Shown here: in pieces, positions 1-10,200 of the stretch
Numbering within the stretch: position 1 is the stretch's first letter
Layout of the letters: each line of letters begins with the position of its first letter
NCBI GenBank assembly: GCA_028829895.1
Contig: CM054181.1
Coordinates: 45,686,759-45,750,758 of the forward strand
Reading direction: 5' to 3'
DNA length: 64,000 nt
Source of the DNA: Sinotaia quadrata
Taxonomy: Eukaryota > Mollusca > Gastropoda > Architaenioglossa > Viviparidae
Notes under the pieces: generated by a model
Databases searched by the model: none
Told to the model about the DNA's origin: nothing
Seen by the model: only the letters and a program-made list of their open reading frames with translations
Position numbers and translations under genes: made by a program

Positions 1-165
1 GCTATAAAAACAAAGACAGCTTTTTTTTCAATCATGTTTCAATAGACATATCACTGAATGTGAATAATTCTATGACAAATGTTATAGCGTTTAACGAAAA
101 CGATTTCAGCCATTTTATCTTGTGTTCGATATTTTCTAAATTTTGTAAGTCTGTGTTGTAATATT

Positions 166-570
166 TTGCATGGTGGTTGGTTGTGGGTATTTTGTGTGTG
201 CCTGTTATTAGCTATCATATTTACTATTGTCATGGCTACTTGTTTTGACGGTCCTTTTGAGGTGTGTGGGTACACGTTGGATGCAAATGATGTTCATGAC
301 CATGGTCAGATCAGGTCTGCTATGTATCAGGTCCGGCTAGCAGGAATAGGAATAGGAAAGGGGGAGGGAATCCATGGAGGTGTTTGTACACATCAGCAAC
401 GATTAATGTCAGAGCCAGTTGGCAGGCACACCTATAGAGCCAGACTCCAGCGATCAACAGTTGTCGTTGGACGTGGTAGGACTGAAATTCAGAGTACCAG
501 TCAAACAGGCCTAGTGCCAAATTCTTTGTTACAGTCAGAGAGCAAGTGTTTTAGTAATTTGTTGTTGTAG
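166..570 (+). CDS. weak ORF, hydrophobic N-terminus, unrecognised
   Basis: An open frame of 134 codons, ATG to TAG, and the longest plus-strand frame that is not made by a tandem repeat. Residues 4-26 are strongly hydrophobic (WLWVFCVCLLLAIIFTIVM region) and could be a signal peptide or one membrane helix. The rest is polar and basic with scattered Cys, and I recognise no domain. The stretch from about 240 to 520 is visibly richer in G+C than its surroundings, which weakly favours coding or exonic sequence. No promoter, splice pattern or homology can be shown, and a shorter frame overlaps on the other strand. It could equally be part of a 3' UTR or chance. Confidence 0.12.
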   Translation: MHGGWLWVFCVCLLLAIIFTIVMATCFDGPFEVCGYTLDANDVHDHGQIRSAMYQVRLAGIGIGKGEGIHGGVCTHQQRLMSEPVGRHTYRARLQRSTVVVGRGRTEIQSTSQTGLVPNSLLQSESKCFSNLLL

Positions 571-1165
571 ACCTCTATATGCTAAGTGAAGTAGGTCATG
601 GTTGCTAAGCAGCATTACTTAGTGAGGAATGGTTTATAGATAGAAATACTGGTAGAAAGTGTTTTTAACGATGACAGAAAATCAATGAGGTAATTATAGT
701 TGAGTATGATAATGTGGTGAATGTAGCTTTCATGTGCTGTTTGTGTTATGTGTACAATCTGTTAACTTTACTGTCAAATGTTAACAAAAACTACCATTAT
801 AGAGTAACTGACTATATTGATTCTTTTTTTCTCTTGGAATTCATCATTCTAACAGTAGCCTTATTGTTCTAAATTGTTTACATTTCCTTTTGATTTGACT
901 CATATTTTATTTGCATGCTTTCATCTTATTAAATAACTATAACTTATGAATTGATGGAATTGTGAATTTGTGTGTTCTTTTGTGTGCGTGTTGTCATGAC
1001 ATCAATAATTTGGGTTGTCTACAACATGGTGTGTTATTTTCTTCCTACATGATTGTCTAGGTGTCTACTAAAGTCTGTATTCTCCCAAATACTTGCACCT
1101 TATCTCCACTGCGGAAGATTTTACAATTGCTGCAGAGGACGTCTTCCTAGGCAGCGCCTCGACTG
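571..1165. other. unique AT-rich sequence, no gene seen
   Basis: No long open frame, RNA gene or repeat recognised. If 166-570 belongs to an exon, this could be its downstream untranslated region, but nothing shows that directly. Confidence 0.4.
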
Positions 1166-1406
1166 AGGATGAATGACTAATTTCTTGCTCTAGGATGAAT
1201 GACTAATTGCTTGCTCTAAGATGAATGACTAATTGCTTGCTCTAAGATGAATGACTAATTGCTTGCTCTAGGATGAATGACTAATTGCTTGCTCTAAGAT
1301 GAATGACTAATTGCTTGCTCTAGGATGAATGACTAATTGCTTGCTCTAGGATGAATGACTAATTGCTTGCTCTAGGATGAATGACTAATTGCTTGCTGTA
1401 GGATGA
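1166..1406. repeat. 26-bp minisatellite, about 9 copies
   Basis: Tandem copies of a 26-bp unit containing GATGAATGACTAATTGCTTG, at 1166, 1192, 1218 and onward in exact 26-bp steps. Copies differ mainly at one position (CTCTAGG versus CTCTAAG). The first copy has TTTCTTG for TTGCTTG, and the last degrades at GCTGTAGG. The near-identity implies recent amplification. Confidence 0.95.
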
Positions 1407-1410
1407 AAAG

Positions 1411-2396
1411 AAAGGTAGCCAGTCTATGAAAACATACGTTTGCGCCAAAACCAGCCCAAACAGGAGTCAGGCTTCAGTGTCAATTTATGTTGGAAGTGCT
1501 CCAACATAAGAAACTCCAGCAAAATCTTTAACTGTACGGTCCTACTTTAGCCAATGTATGCTTTTTCTATCAGTGTTATTGTAGTCACGTGCTACATTGT
1601 TCCTGTATGTAATGAGCTGTAATGATGTCATATGCTATAGCAGGTTTGTGGGCAGTCATATTCATACACCACACTATGATTGATATACTAACCTAGAAAA
1701 ATCTATATGCATGATGTCTCATAATGCTGGCTAAAACAATAGAACATTGCACGTTTTTTGTACATGAAAAGTCTGTGAATAGATTACGTTTTATTAATCA
1801 GTGAAACAGAAAATAGTCGAACATATGTAACAGACTATGATGTAATTAGCCTTAGGTCACAAAAGGCTGAAAATACATTTGGAGTCTCTGTTCATAATTT
1901 TATTTTAAATGAAAATTTATTCTTATAACATTTTTTAATTCTCAACTAGTGTATTATTGTGACATTGAGGTGTTCAATTAGAGAAATGTGCATGTTACAG
2001 ATCTAATTATAGGCAAGAAATATTGCACACGAAATTTGTACATTTAATACAATTCAATGAATCCTATGTTGTACATCGCTAGAAATTCTTTAGGGTCAGG
2101 CATATTTTGAAATCTATCATTTTAAATAAACAATCAAAGAAAAGCTGTCTTAGGTAATTTTATTCTTATATACAAGACAGAGATTTTGTAGTGATATGTG
2201 TAGACTTGATGTGTACATAACTACTTCAATTTGCGTACTGTAAATGAATATTTCCACTGGCTCATAAGCAAATCAGGGAAAACAACTGTGCCAATTTAAT
2301 TCCAACAAAGAAAACAAATTCATGCACATAAAATTCAAACCGATCCTGAAAATATTAGTGAAAATTAAATAAAGATAATTGATTAGATAAATAAAT
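1411..2396. other. unique AT-rich sequence
   Basis: No gene recognised. The one structure I see is a short perfect hairpin at 1485-1509, with 10-bp arms (TTATGTTGGA / TCCAACATAA) and a 5-base loop. The rest is ordinary AT-rich intergenic or intronic sequence. Confidence 0.4.
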
Positions 2397-2580
2397 GTTT
2401 ACACTGTTTCTAATTAAACAACTGGTGTTATTTCATACGACAGTTTACACTGTTTCTAATTAAACAACTGGTGTTATTTCATACGACAGTTTACACTGTT
2501 TCTAATTAAACAACTGGTGTTATTTCATACGACAGTTTACACTGTTTCTAATTAAACAACTGATGTTATTTCATACGATG
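2397..2580. repeat. 46-bp minisatellite, 4 copies
   Basis: Four head-to-tail copies at 2397, 2443, 2489 and 2535, each containing GTTTACACTGTTTCTAATTA and ending TTTCATACGACA. The copies are almost identical; the last has GATG for GACA at its end and ACTGATG for ACTGGTG. Recent local duplication. Confidence 0.95.
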
Positions 2581-4135
2581 GTTATTGAGTAAAATCTGTA
2601 CACGGTAAAATAATCATGGTGACATTCATTGATTCTGACATAATTAATTTTGGGTCCACTGCAATGTACTAATTTGGCCTAGGAAAACTTGCATACATGA
2701 ACAGTTCACTACTGAGGAGTTTCACTAAAAAAAATAATTGTAAATAGCACCAGTACTAGCAAAACAATCACATTGTCACATTAATGCTTTCCAACGACAA
2801 AACATCAGACATTATAGTAGTCTATCAAATGATTACTAATCTCACGTTTCCCACTTTTATTTTATATTTAGTTGTCAGGGCAATTGGCTCAAATATTTGA
2901 AATTTGTCTTGTGAATTTAATGCTAAAATGTAGCATCGGGAACAATTACTATGTATTATCACATTTAAACTGTTGTTGTTCAACCTTTTCGTGGCGAAGA
3001 TATTAAATTTAACTTGTCACGTGTTTTATCTAAAACAATATATTTTGTACGTATAACATGATAAAGAGGAATGTATATGTTAGAGGAATAATACAAATAT
3101 TGTCAATAATAGCTCATTGTTCAAACTGACCATAAAATAGTGATGAAATAAAAAAAAATTCAAGTAAAACGATGCATTTTATTTTCATTAATAACTTTTA
3201 ACCAGTAATGTTCTAAATACGATTTTGATCAAGAGGACTCTATCATAATGTATACAAATTGTACACATTTAAATTTTATCTGGAAGGGTTATTATTCTTG
3301 TGCATAAATATCTCTCCCAAATATTAAGGAATAAATATTATATAACCTCACCTTGATAATACCAAGGTTTTTCCTAATTCTTTATGGAAGCAAGGATCTC
3401 GGTAAGCCTATTACATTACTCTGAAATAAATTGTGTTACCGGAGTGATATCTGACTGCCCTTACTATCGGCCTTCAAATCAATCACTACACTCAAATCAG
3501 GTGTAGGCAGGATTAATAGGACTCTGGTTTTATATGATGCCACGCTGCCATTCAAGACAAAACACGAAGAACGCGAGTTACGAAAACAACAAATCTTTTC
3601 ATAACAACTAGTTATAAGACTTGTTCAAGTTTTCATTATACACAACACCAAATATCTACAAAGTCATAAACACTCGCTCACAACAGCATAATGCATCCAG
3701 GCTTTAAAATAAACTCTTGTAAAACAAGATGTAGGTAAAATATAATTCACTTTGAAATGATGTAAACTATATTAGGTCATAAAAATGTGGTTTAGCAATA
3801 TACCTTGAAAAATCATTAGATCTTCAAATAAATATATTTTTTGGTGGAATCACTTAATTTTCAGAAACAATAATCACTTATTTCAGATGAAATCTGCAAA
3901 ATGCCCCATCAAATAAATCTTGTATATAAATATGTATATGCATATTTGTTCATACAGTCATTCATACGTCCGTTACATACACAGAACAATCCATTTATAC
4001 TTTGATAATCGGAATTAATAGATTAATAAGTGACCTAATTAATTCCCCTAATTACAACTGCAAAGGACTTTTTAAATGATTCTGTCCTGTTTCTTCTTCC
4101 TGACCTGCATGGCAGAATTTTCTTTGGCTAGACAT
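2581..4135. other. unique AT-rich sequence
   Basis: About 1.5 kb with stop codons in every frame. No exon, RNA gene, transposon or array recognised. Short homopolymer A/T runs only. Confidence 0.4.
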
Positions 4136-4264
4136 CACTGGCATAGCAACGGTTTGGGTGGGCGAAGGTAGTGGTGGCATTTGTTAAGGGGAGATGGCGG
4201 AATTTGCACATTTACTTTCTACTAGCAAGAGTGCCGATTATATAATAAAATAATAATATGAAAG

Positions 4265-4314
<50 letters not shown>

Positions 4315-4361
4315 GTTTTGGTAGTGGGCCCTGGGCAGCACTGTGCCGTGCTATGTCACTG
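4136..4361. mobile_element. short TIR transposon (hAT-like MITE) with internal GT tract
   Basis: The left end reads CACTGGCATAGCAACGG and the reverse complement of the right end reads CAGTGACATAGCACGG. These are matching imperfect terminal inverted repeats of about 16 bp. The CA...GTGNCATAGC style resembles the CAGTGGCGTA ends seen in many hAT-type non-autonomous elements. The element is about 226 bp, carries no coding capacity, and holds a GT microsatellite in its middle. I could not find a clear 8-bp target-site duplication (left flank CTAGACAT, right flank GTTGGCAC), so the superfamily is inferred from the ends alone. Confidence 0.5.
4268..4310. repeat. (GT)n microsatellite
   Basis: About 21 uninterrupted GT units inside the inverted-repeat element at 4136-4361. 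Confidence 0.95.
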
Positions 4362-4770
4362 GTTGGCACCGTTGTCGGTTGAAGCAAATGCACACTTATT
4401 GCTTGAGCTTACAGAACACAGCTGATGGAAAAAAAATAGGTGTTTATTATCCATGGATGATATTTATCACATTTAGCGTGCCTTAGTTGTAGCAATGTAC
4501 GAAACTGACACATGTTAATGTAGGAACGCAGGGCAGACTAAAGCTGGAAAAGGGTGGGGTGGGAGCTTTTGAAGTGAAACAATTTGTCAAGAAAATAACA
4601 ACAGCAGAGATTTGAACAGCACACAGAAGAAACGCGAAAAGTAATAATGGGCAAAAAGGGGAAGCAATCAAACAAAATCGTCCAAGTATATCGTCGCAGA
4701 CAGCACTAAAAAACCACATTCCAGTGGAAATCATTTTGTCATCAGATCTACTATTAAACCAAACTTTAAG

Positions 4771-4868
4771 ATGTGCACATCAGTCACAATCACAATCACA
4801 ATCACACACACAAGCGCACTCATACACGTTCAAAGGTAGATAGATAGACATACATACATACATACAGG

Positions 4869-4934
<66 letters not shown>
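4771..4934. repeat. compound microsatellite CACAAT / CA / GATA / CATA / GA
   Basis: A run of short motifs in sequence: CACAAT copies, CACACA, GATAGATA, CATACATA, then a long (GA)n tract from about 4868 to 4934. Confidence 0.95.
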
Positions 4935-4936
<2 letters not shown>

Positions 4937-5164
4937 AAAACTATATTTCAAATCCAGTAATAGACCTCACGTCCACTCAGACAGATGACCTTCACATTAC
5001 TAACCGTTTGCCGAAAGATACCATAGAATCGAAATAGGAGAAATAGAACAAGAGGAAAGACAAGTGTAATAAAAGGATTTCTCTTTTTCCCTATTTCCCT
5101 ACCTTGTCCTTAAATTTTAACCCCTCTTCGACCCCCTCCCCCCAAAAAAATCTGTCCCTGAAAA

Positions 5165-5452
5165 CCAGACTAGATTTATCCAATTACTGATCTATTTTTA
5201 TTGACACCGTGTGCTCTTCCAGAAAATATGGTCTTATCTGTTCAGTTACTGAACTAGTTTTGTTTATATTAAATGTTCTTCCTGAAATGTGATCTTATCT
5301 GATCAATTTCTAAACTAGTTTGTTTATATTAAATGATCTCCCTGAAAATTTGATCTTATCTGTTCAATTACTAAAGTAGTTTTGTTTACACTAAATGATC
5401 TCGAAAATCTTATCTGTCCATCTACTAAACTGGTTTTGTTTACATTGGTGAC
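5165..5452. repeat. degenerate ~60-bp tandem repeat, about 4.5 copies
   Basis: Successive copies share GATCTTATCTGTTCAATTAC, then a CTAGTTTTGTTTA block and an AAATGATCTCCCTGAAA block. Copies diverge by many substitutions and small indels, so this array is older than its neighbours. Confidence 0.85.
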
Positions 5453-5539
5453 TTCATCCATTATTTTTTTTTTATACGTTTATCATAAGAGTCGTTTCAT
5501 TTAAACTCTACTTGTATGTATTTTTAACTGACCCGTTTT

Positions 5540-5640
5540 AATTGTAAGTATTTTGTTGTCAATGAGTCTAAAGTTGGATCCCTTTCATTTATGTAAGTCT
5601 TTTGTTGTCAACGAGTCCAAATTTGGATCCCTTTCTTTTA
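5540..5640. repeat. ~52-bp direct duplication
   Basis: Two copies containing TTTTGTTGTCAAYGAGTC followed by TTGGATCCCTTTC, diverged at several positions. Confidence 0.85.
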
Positions 5641-5888
5641 TACCTTTCTAGAGGGCCAAGTTCTGACGAAATGTGTTTTATGGTTTTAAGGTAGGATCTC
5701 ACTGACTGATTCAGTTGAATTAATTTTTGCTGTTGCCTTGTTATCAAATAAATGTTTTACACGATTTCCCCTGCAGATTGCAGCCCTCAGGACACAATGT
5801 GAACCAAACAAACGCTTATGCCTGACTGTTTATATTGTGGTTTGAAAGAAAAGGTCAGTAAAGTAGGACAAAGGTAGACGATGTATAA

Positions 5889-5940
5889 TAACAATAACAA
5901 TAATAATAATAATAATAATAATTATTATTATTATTATTAT
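5889..5940. repeat. (AAT)n-(ATT)n perfect palindrome
   Basis: A tract of AAT units switches at about 5920 to ATT units, making a near-perfect inverted repeat with arms of roughly 20 bp and no loop. It could extrude as an AT-rich cruciform. Confidence 0.95.
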
Positions 5941-6466
5941 GTTTGTAACTGGATAATTATTTCAGTCTGTGATGTACCATGCCGAGACTATATTTAGGGA
6001 ATGATTTTCTGCGTGCCTTACTGAAACAGCTGGTTTCTATGCTCTTTACACCTACACTTGGATTTCACCATTGTTTCTTTAACTGAAAGATGTTTTCATT
6101 TGTTTAAACTTCTTATTATAACGATCAAATTCTTTGATTTGCTCAAAGAATGCGAAACTTATTTTTTTAAAAGTGTAGTCTCAATAAAACATTGTTTTTT
6201 AACACTTAGAAATTTCCGTTCCCTTACTTCGTCGAAATAAAAACAAGTTTGACTTTGTTGTTGCTCTTCTAAGAATAGACTTTCATGATTTGATCCATTG
6301 TGCTGTTTTTATTCAAGAATTTGCCTTGTTTTGCTCTCGGTTGCACTCTCTATTTTAATATCTGACCTCATTATGTTGCTTTTCGCAATAATATATCCCA
6401 TTATTTAGAATCGTCATCATTTTGAACACTAAGAATGGGCGTCTTAGTGCAAAAGAGAATAAAATT
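5941..6466. other. unique AT-rich sequence
   Basis: Contains only a 60-codon frame of no recognisable family and a 9-bp inverted repeat (ATTCTTTGA / TCAAAGAAT) near 6128-6150. No gene supported. Confidence 0.35.
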
Positions 6467-6897
6467 AAAGAAAACATAGAGACAAACATTGTAAAGAAAA
6501 CATAAAGACAAACATTGTAAAAAAACATAGAGACCTAACATTGTAAAGAAAACGTAAAGACAAACATTGTAAAGAAAACGTAAAGACAAACATTGTAAAG
6601 AAAACGTAAAGACAAACATTGTTAAAAACGTAAAGACAAACATTGTAAAGAAAACGTAAAGACAAACATTGTAAAGAAAACATACATACAAACATTGTAA
6701 AGAAAACGTAAAAACAAACATTGTAAAGAAAACATAGAGACAAACATTGTAAAGAAAACATAAAAACAAACATTGTAAAGAAAACATAAAGACAAACATT
6801 GTAAAGAAAACGTAAAGACAAACATTGTAAAGAAAACATAAAGACAAACATTGTAAAGAAAACGTAAAGACAAACATTGTAAAGAAAACGTAAAGAC
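6467..6897. repeat. 26-bp minisatellite, about 16 copies
   Basis: Tandem units with core ACAAACATTGTAAAGAAAAC. Variation is mostly at one site (CGTAAAGAC versus CATAAAGAC or CATAGAGAC). One unit has AAAAAACATAG and one GTTAAAAACG, each a small indel. No unit has a stop codon in any minus-strand frame and 26 is not a multiple of 3. All three minus frames therefore stay open and spell Phe/Leu/Cys-rich repeats, which is an artefact rather than a gene. Confidence 0.95.
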
Positions 6898-7860
6898 CAG
6901 TGTCTATGGAGGAAATTTATATACTATTTAAACAGATAAATGTTCGCTCAGGACAGTTTCCAGAGAACTAAAATTAAAACAAACCAACCAACTACTGGCA
7001 CACATCATTTTCTTTCATAAAATCAAGGAGTCAGGTTTCAGAACAGTAATCATTTCCAGTCGTAACAGTGCATCCAGAAACATCTTGTTGTGGAAGTTGC
7101 GTGACGTCATAAAAAAAACTGACCCACCACAAAAACTGTCTATGAAGACGTCTTAATTATGTTGCTTCTGTCACGGTGCGTGACGGAGAGACATGACAAC
7201 GCGATAAAACTCAACGAAATCTCAACAGCTCATAAACCGTGTCATGCAAGACAGATGTGTCGACCCGTCGACGTCATACATCATCGTCACCACCGTCATT
7301 AATGTGACTTTGCAAAATAATAGTACTAAAGAAAAACAAGCTCAGCTCTCCCCCCCCCCATATGATTCCCCCCTACCTGCTCAATCCATCGTTCTTTTAG
7401 CCAACACGTACATAACTTCACGCAACAAATTTCCCCCTCCCCTTCACTGTGTTTCGACTTTGTTGACATATGGGGCTTGTTTGTTTGTTTGTTTGTTTTG
7501 TTTGTTTGTTTTATTTTGTTCCGTTTTGCTTTGTGCTTTTGTTTGATTTCTTTCGGGATTACTTTATAATTTGTAAAAAGGCAGGCTGTATAATGATGAC
7601 CGAAGGTTTGTATTTTACTTCTACTTAACACCCAACATACATATAGAGATAAAAAACCTATCAACTAAAAGTATTTAAGAAGACTTAACTGAAACGATTG
7701 CAAGTGGCAAGTTATTTTAGCAATTAACAGGTAACAAAGAGAACAAGAGAAATAGCAAGACAAAGGATTTGTCTAATGGCATTTTGTTGTGTTAGCCACC
7801 TCTCATTTTGTTTCTCCTTCTCATTCATTCATTCTGGTCGTTTCAACTCATCTATTAATA
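6898..7860. other. mostly unique sequence with a TTTG tract
   Basis: No gene recognised. A (TTTG)n-like tract at about 7478-7517 and a C-run at 7350-7358 explain the short open frames here. Confidence 0.4.
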
Positions 7861-8135
7861 CCAGTCTCTCTGTCCATAGTAAGTTATGCAGTAATGCATT
7901 TGGTTTTTAAAATCCAGGACAACGACCAGTCTCTCTGTCCATAGTAAGCTATGCAGTAATGCATTTGGTTTTTAAAATCCAGGACAACGACCAGTCTCTC
8001 TGTCCATAGTAAGCTATGCGTTAATGCATTTAGTTTTTAAAATCCAGGACAACGACCAGTCTCTCTGTCCATAGTAAGCTATGCAGTAATGCATTTAGTT
8101 TTTAAAATCCAGGACAACGACCAGTCTCTATGCTG
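7861..8135. repeat. 65-bp minisatellite, 4.2 copies
   Basis: Copies at 7861, 7926, 7991 and 8056 in exact 65-bp steps, each beginning CCAGTCTCTCTGTCCATAGT and ending ATCCAGGACAACGA. A partial fifth copy starts at 8121. Divergence is only a few percent. Confidence 0.95.
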
Positions 8136-8666
8136 CCGTGCTTATATCGCACGAACACTCACTCACAAATACACGAACAACAAAAGCAATTGTTTTATTA
8201 AGGATACCATCATCTCCAAGCAGTTTTTCTTTCTAAGAAGAATCCCAAGCAGCACGTGCATTTTCGGACCTCTCCAACATTAAATGAGATTGTTATCACC
8301 AAAGCCATCGTATGGACAATCCAGGACATTTCATTTCTTGCGCGATCCTATACATATCGATTTCGAGCCCTGTTCGACAAGGTCATTGTATGAGTGGCCA
8401 ACTTTGCTTCGTATTAAAATTATTCAGCTGGGTGTTATCTTCCCGTTAGCACAGGAGGAGTACAGAGTGCATGTTCCACCCTAGGTTTCTTATTGCCTCG
8501 GGGCATGATCAGCTTATCGCTTTCTGGGTATTATGTCTGAAAATTTTAAAAAAATCTTCTGTTTTACAATTTTTTTCTATTGTAACTTTGAATTGGTCGC
8601 CTTTACGTTTAACAAATATTAAGAAGCATCAATAATTATCGGGAAATAGAATTTAATTTGTTCCTT
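8136..8666. other. unique sequence, no gene supported
   Basis: Two adjacent plus-strand frames (8089-8283, 8284-8484) are open but show no recognisable protein. The first begins inside the 65-bp array. I do not call them genes. Confidence 0.35.
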
Positions 8667-8873
8667 GTATGATTTTGTTCTTTCACAGTAAATGTATTTC
8701 AGAGTGAAAATGAGAAAGAAAAGGCAATCTGAAATGATTTGTTCTTTCACAGTAAATGTATTTAGAGTGAAAATGAGAAAGAAAAGGCAATCTGAAATGA
8801 TTTGTTCTTTCACAGTAAATGTATTTCAGAGTGAAAATGAGAAAGAAAAGGCAATCTGAAATGATTTGTTCTT
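8667..8873. repeat. ~64-bp minisatellite, 3 copies
   Basis: Units contain TTTGTTCTTTCACAGTAAAT and AGAAAGAAAAGGCAATCTGA. The middle copy lacks two bases (TATTTAGAG versus TATTTCAGAG). Very little other divergence. Confidence 0.95.
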
Positions 8874-9756
8874 ACCACAATTCACGACGTGTGGTAAAAG
8901 CTCAGTTTAGTTTATTTGAATATGTTAATAAATGAACGAGGTTGTTGAAATCTGTGCTCAATAAATGCATTAATGTTAACTTCTCATTCGACATTTATTT
9001 ACTTTGACATCGCTTCATCCGCCTACATTTCTTCTCTCTTCACTCTCTCACCTTTACTCGTTTACAATTATTCGCTCAATCTGTCATTCAGATATTCATT
9101 TCTGCAATGAATGAATGATGGACCGTGTGATTAAGTGATTTTAACTGACTCAATCCAACCCTTTTACTCACTGCGATCAGCGGACGCCACCAGTCGACGC
9201 ATGAATGAATGATAGTCTGCTTGACACTCAGTCAGGCTAGTGTGTGAGAATATCTAAACGAACGAACGAACAAAAAGATAATTTCACTCTTTGATAGTTC
9301 AGCTGTCCAATAACAGGACCCACTATTTACATTCTGATTTTCATGCCCGAAACATTGCCAATTTTCCGTTTCCATCCCCATTTTAATAACAACCACACAC
9401 ACACTCAACTTCCATCCAACATCCCCCTCCCCCCTCCCCGCAAAGCAATGTTGGCAGGACTGAGTGGGGAGCAAATGTCTCCACGCGTATTTGCTCCATT
9501 TACAGACAAGATTTCTGTCTACGAAAGTATCGGTCATTGGTTTTGCTCTTGTCCATACAATGCTCTAGACAGATTGCTTGGAAGGAAATATGTCTAAGAA
9601 TCGGCAATAACTTTTAGCATCGTAATCAAAGAAACAGAAATATAATAAAAGGGAGGAATGAAAAGAAGCACACACTTTCACAATAACTTCGAGAGTACTT
9701 TTACAATTTAAAAAGAAATCGCAAAGTCTATGTGTTTCATATATTACTCGATTTCC
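8874..9756. other. unique sequence
   Basis: Two overlapping opposite-strand frames of 84-101 codons are found around 9232-9597, neither with a recognisable domain. A short AACG tract lies at 9257-9270. No gene supported. Confidence 0.35.
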
Positions 9757-9815
9757 TTCTTTCTTTCCTTCCTTCTTTCTATCCTTCCTTCCATCCTTCC
9801 TTCCTTCCTTTCTTC

Positions 9816-9858
<43 letters not shown>

Positions 9859-9862
9859 TTTT

Positions 9863-9946
<84 letters not shown>

Positions 9947-9948
9947 TC
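9757..9948. repeat. (TTTC)n polypyrimidine tract
   Basis: A pure tetranucleotide tract of TTTC, more than 100 bp, preceded on its 5' side by variant CCTT/CCAT units. It produces open frames of KERK or SFFL repeats on the two strands. These frames are not genes. Confidence 0.97.
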
Positions 9949-10094
9949 ACTAATAAAGTTATGTAAATACTTGAACATTGAGAGTAATCTGTATGGGTTT
10001 GAATTTGAACAATATGACTGTACAAATAGAGTTAGTAGTTATAGAGACTCAAAAGCAATAACTCATTTATAAAGGATTTAGAAAGGAATGTATT

Positions 10095-10200
10095 TCTAAC
10101 GTGAGCGCATGGGCTTGTCTGTCTGGTTTGGTGCAGGATTGATGAATCCGAAAGGTTGGGATTCTGATTTCGGCTCACTCGTGCCCGGACACTTTAAAAA
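10095..10200 (+). mobile_element. tRNA-derived SINE-like remnant
   Basis: A 78-base segment (10101-10178) is closed by GTGAGC / GCTCAC and contains an inner GGATT-GATG-AATCC stem. It carries a sequence close to a pol III box B (GGTTGGGATTC at 10154-10164) followed by TTTCGGCTCACTCGTGCCCG and an A-rich stretch. The ATCCGAAAGGTTGGGATTC order is typical of degenerate tRNA-related SINE heads. The box A is poor and no target-site duplication was identified, so this is probably a decayed, truncated copy. Confidence 0.45.

Noticed and set aside
2397..2580. Regular repeats that might suggest a CRISPR array
   Set aside because: Units are contiguous with no unique spacers, and the window is clearly eukaryotic. 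The same applies to every other array here.
6401..6877. 158-codon minus-strand frame with FSLQCLSL repeats
   Set aside because: The 26-bp minisatellite has no stop codon in any minus frame, so all three frames are open. No coding signal beyond that.
9565..10025. KERKKERK and SFFLSFFL frames on the two strands
   Set aside because: Direct translation of the (TTTC)n tract.
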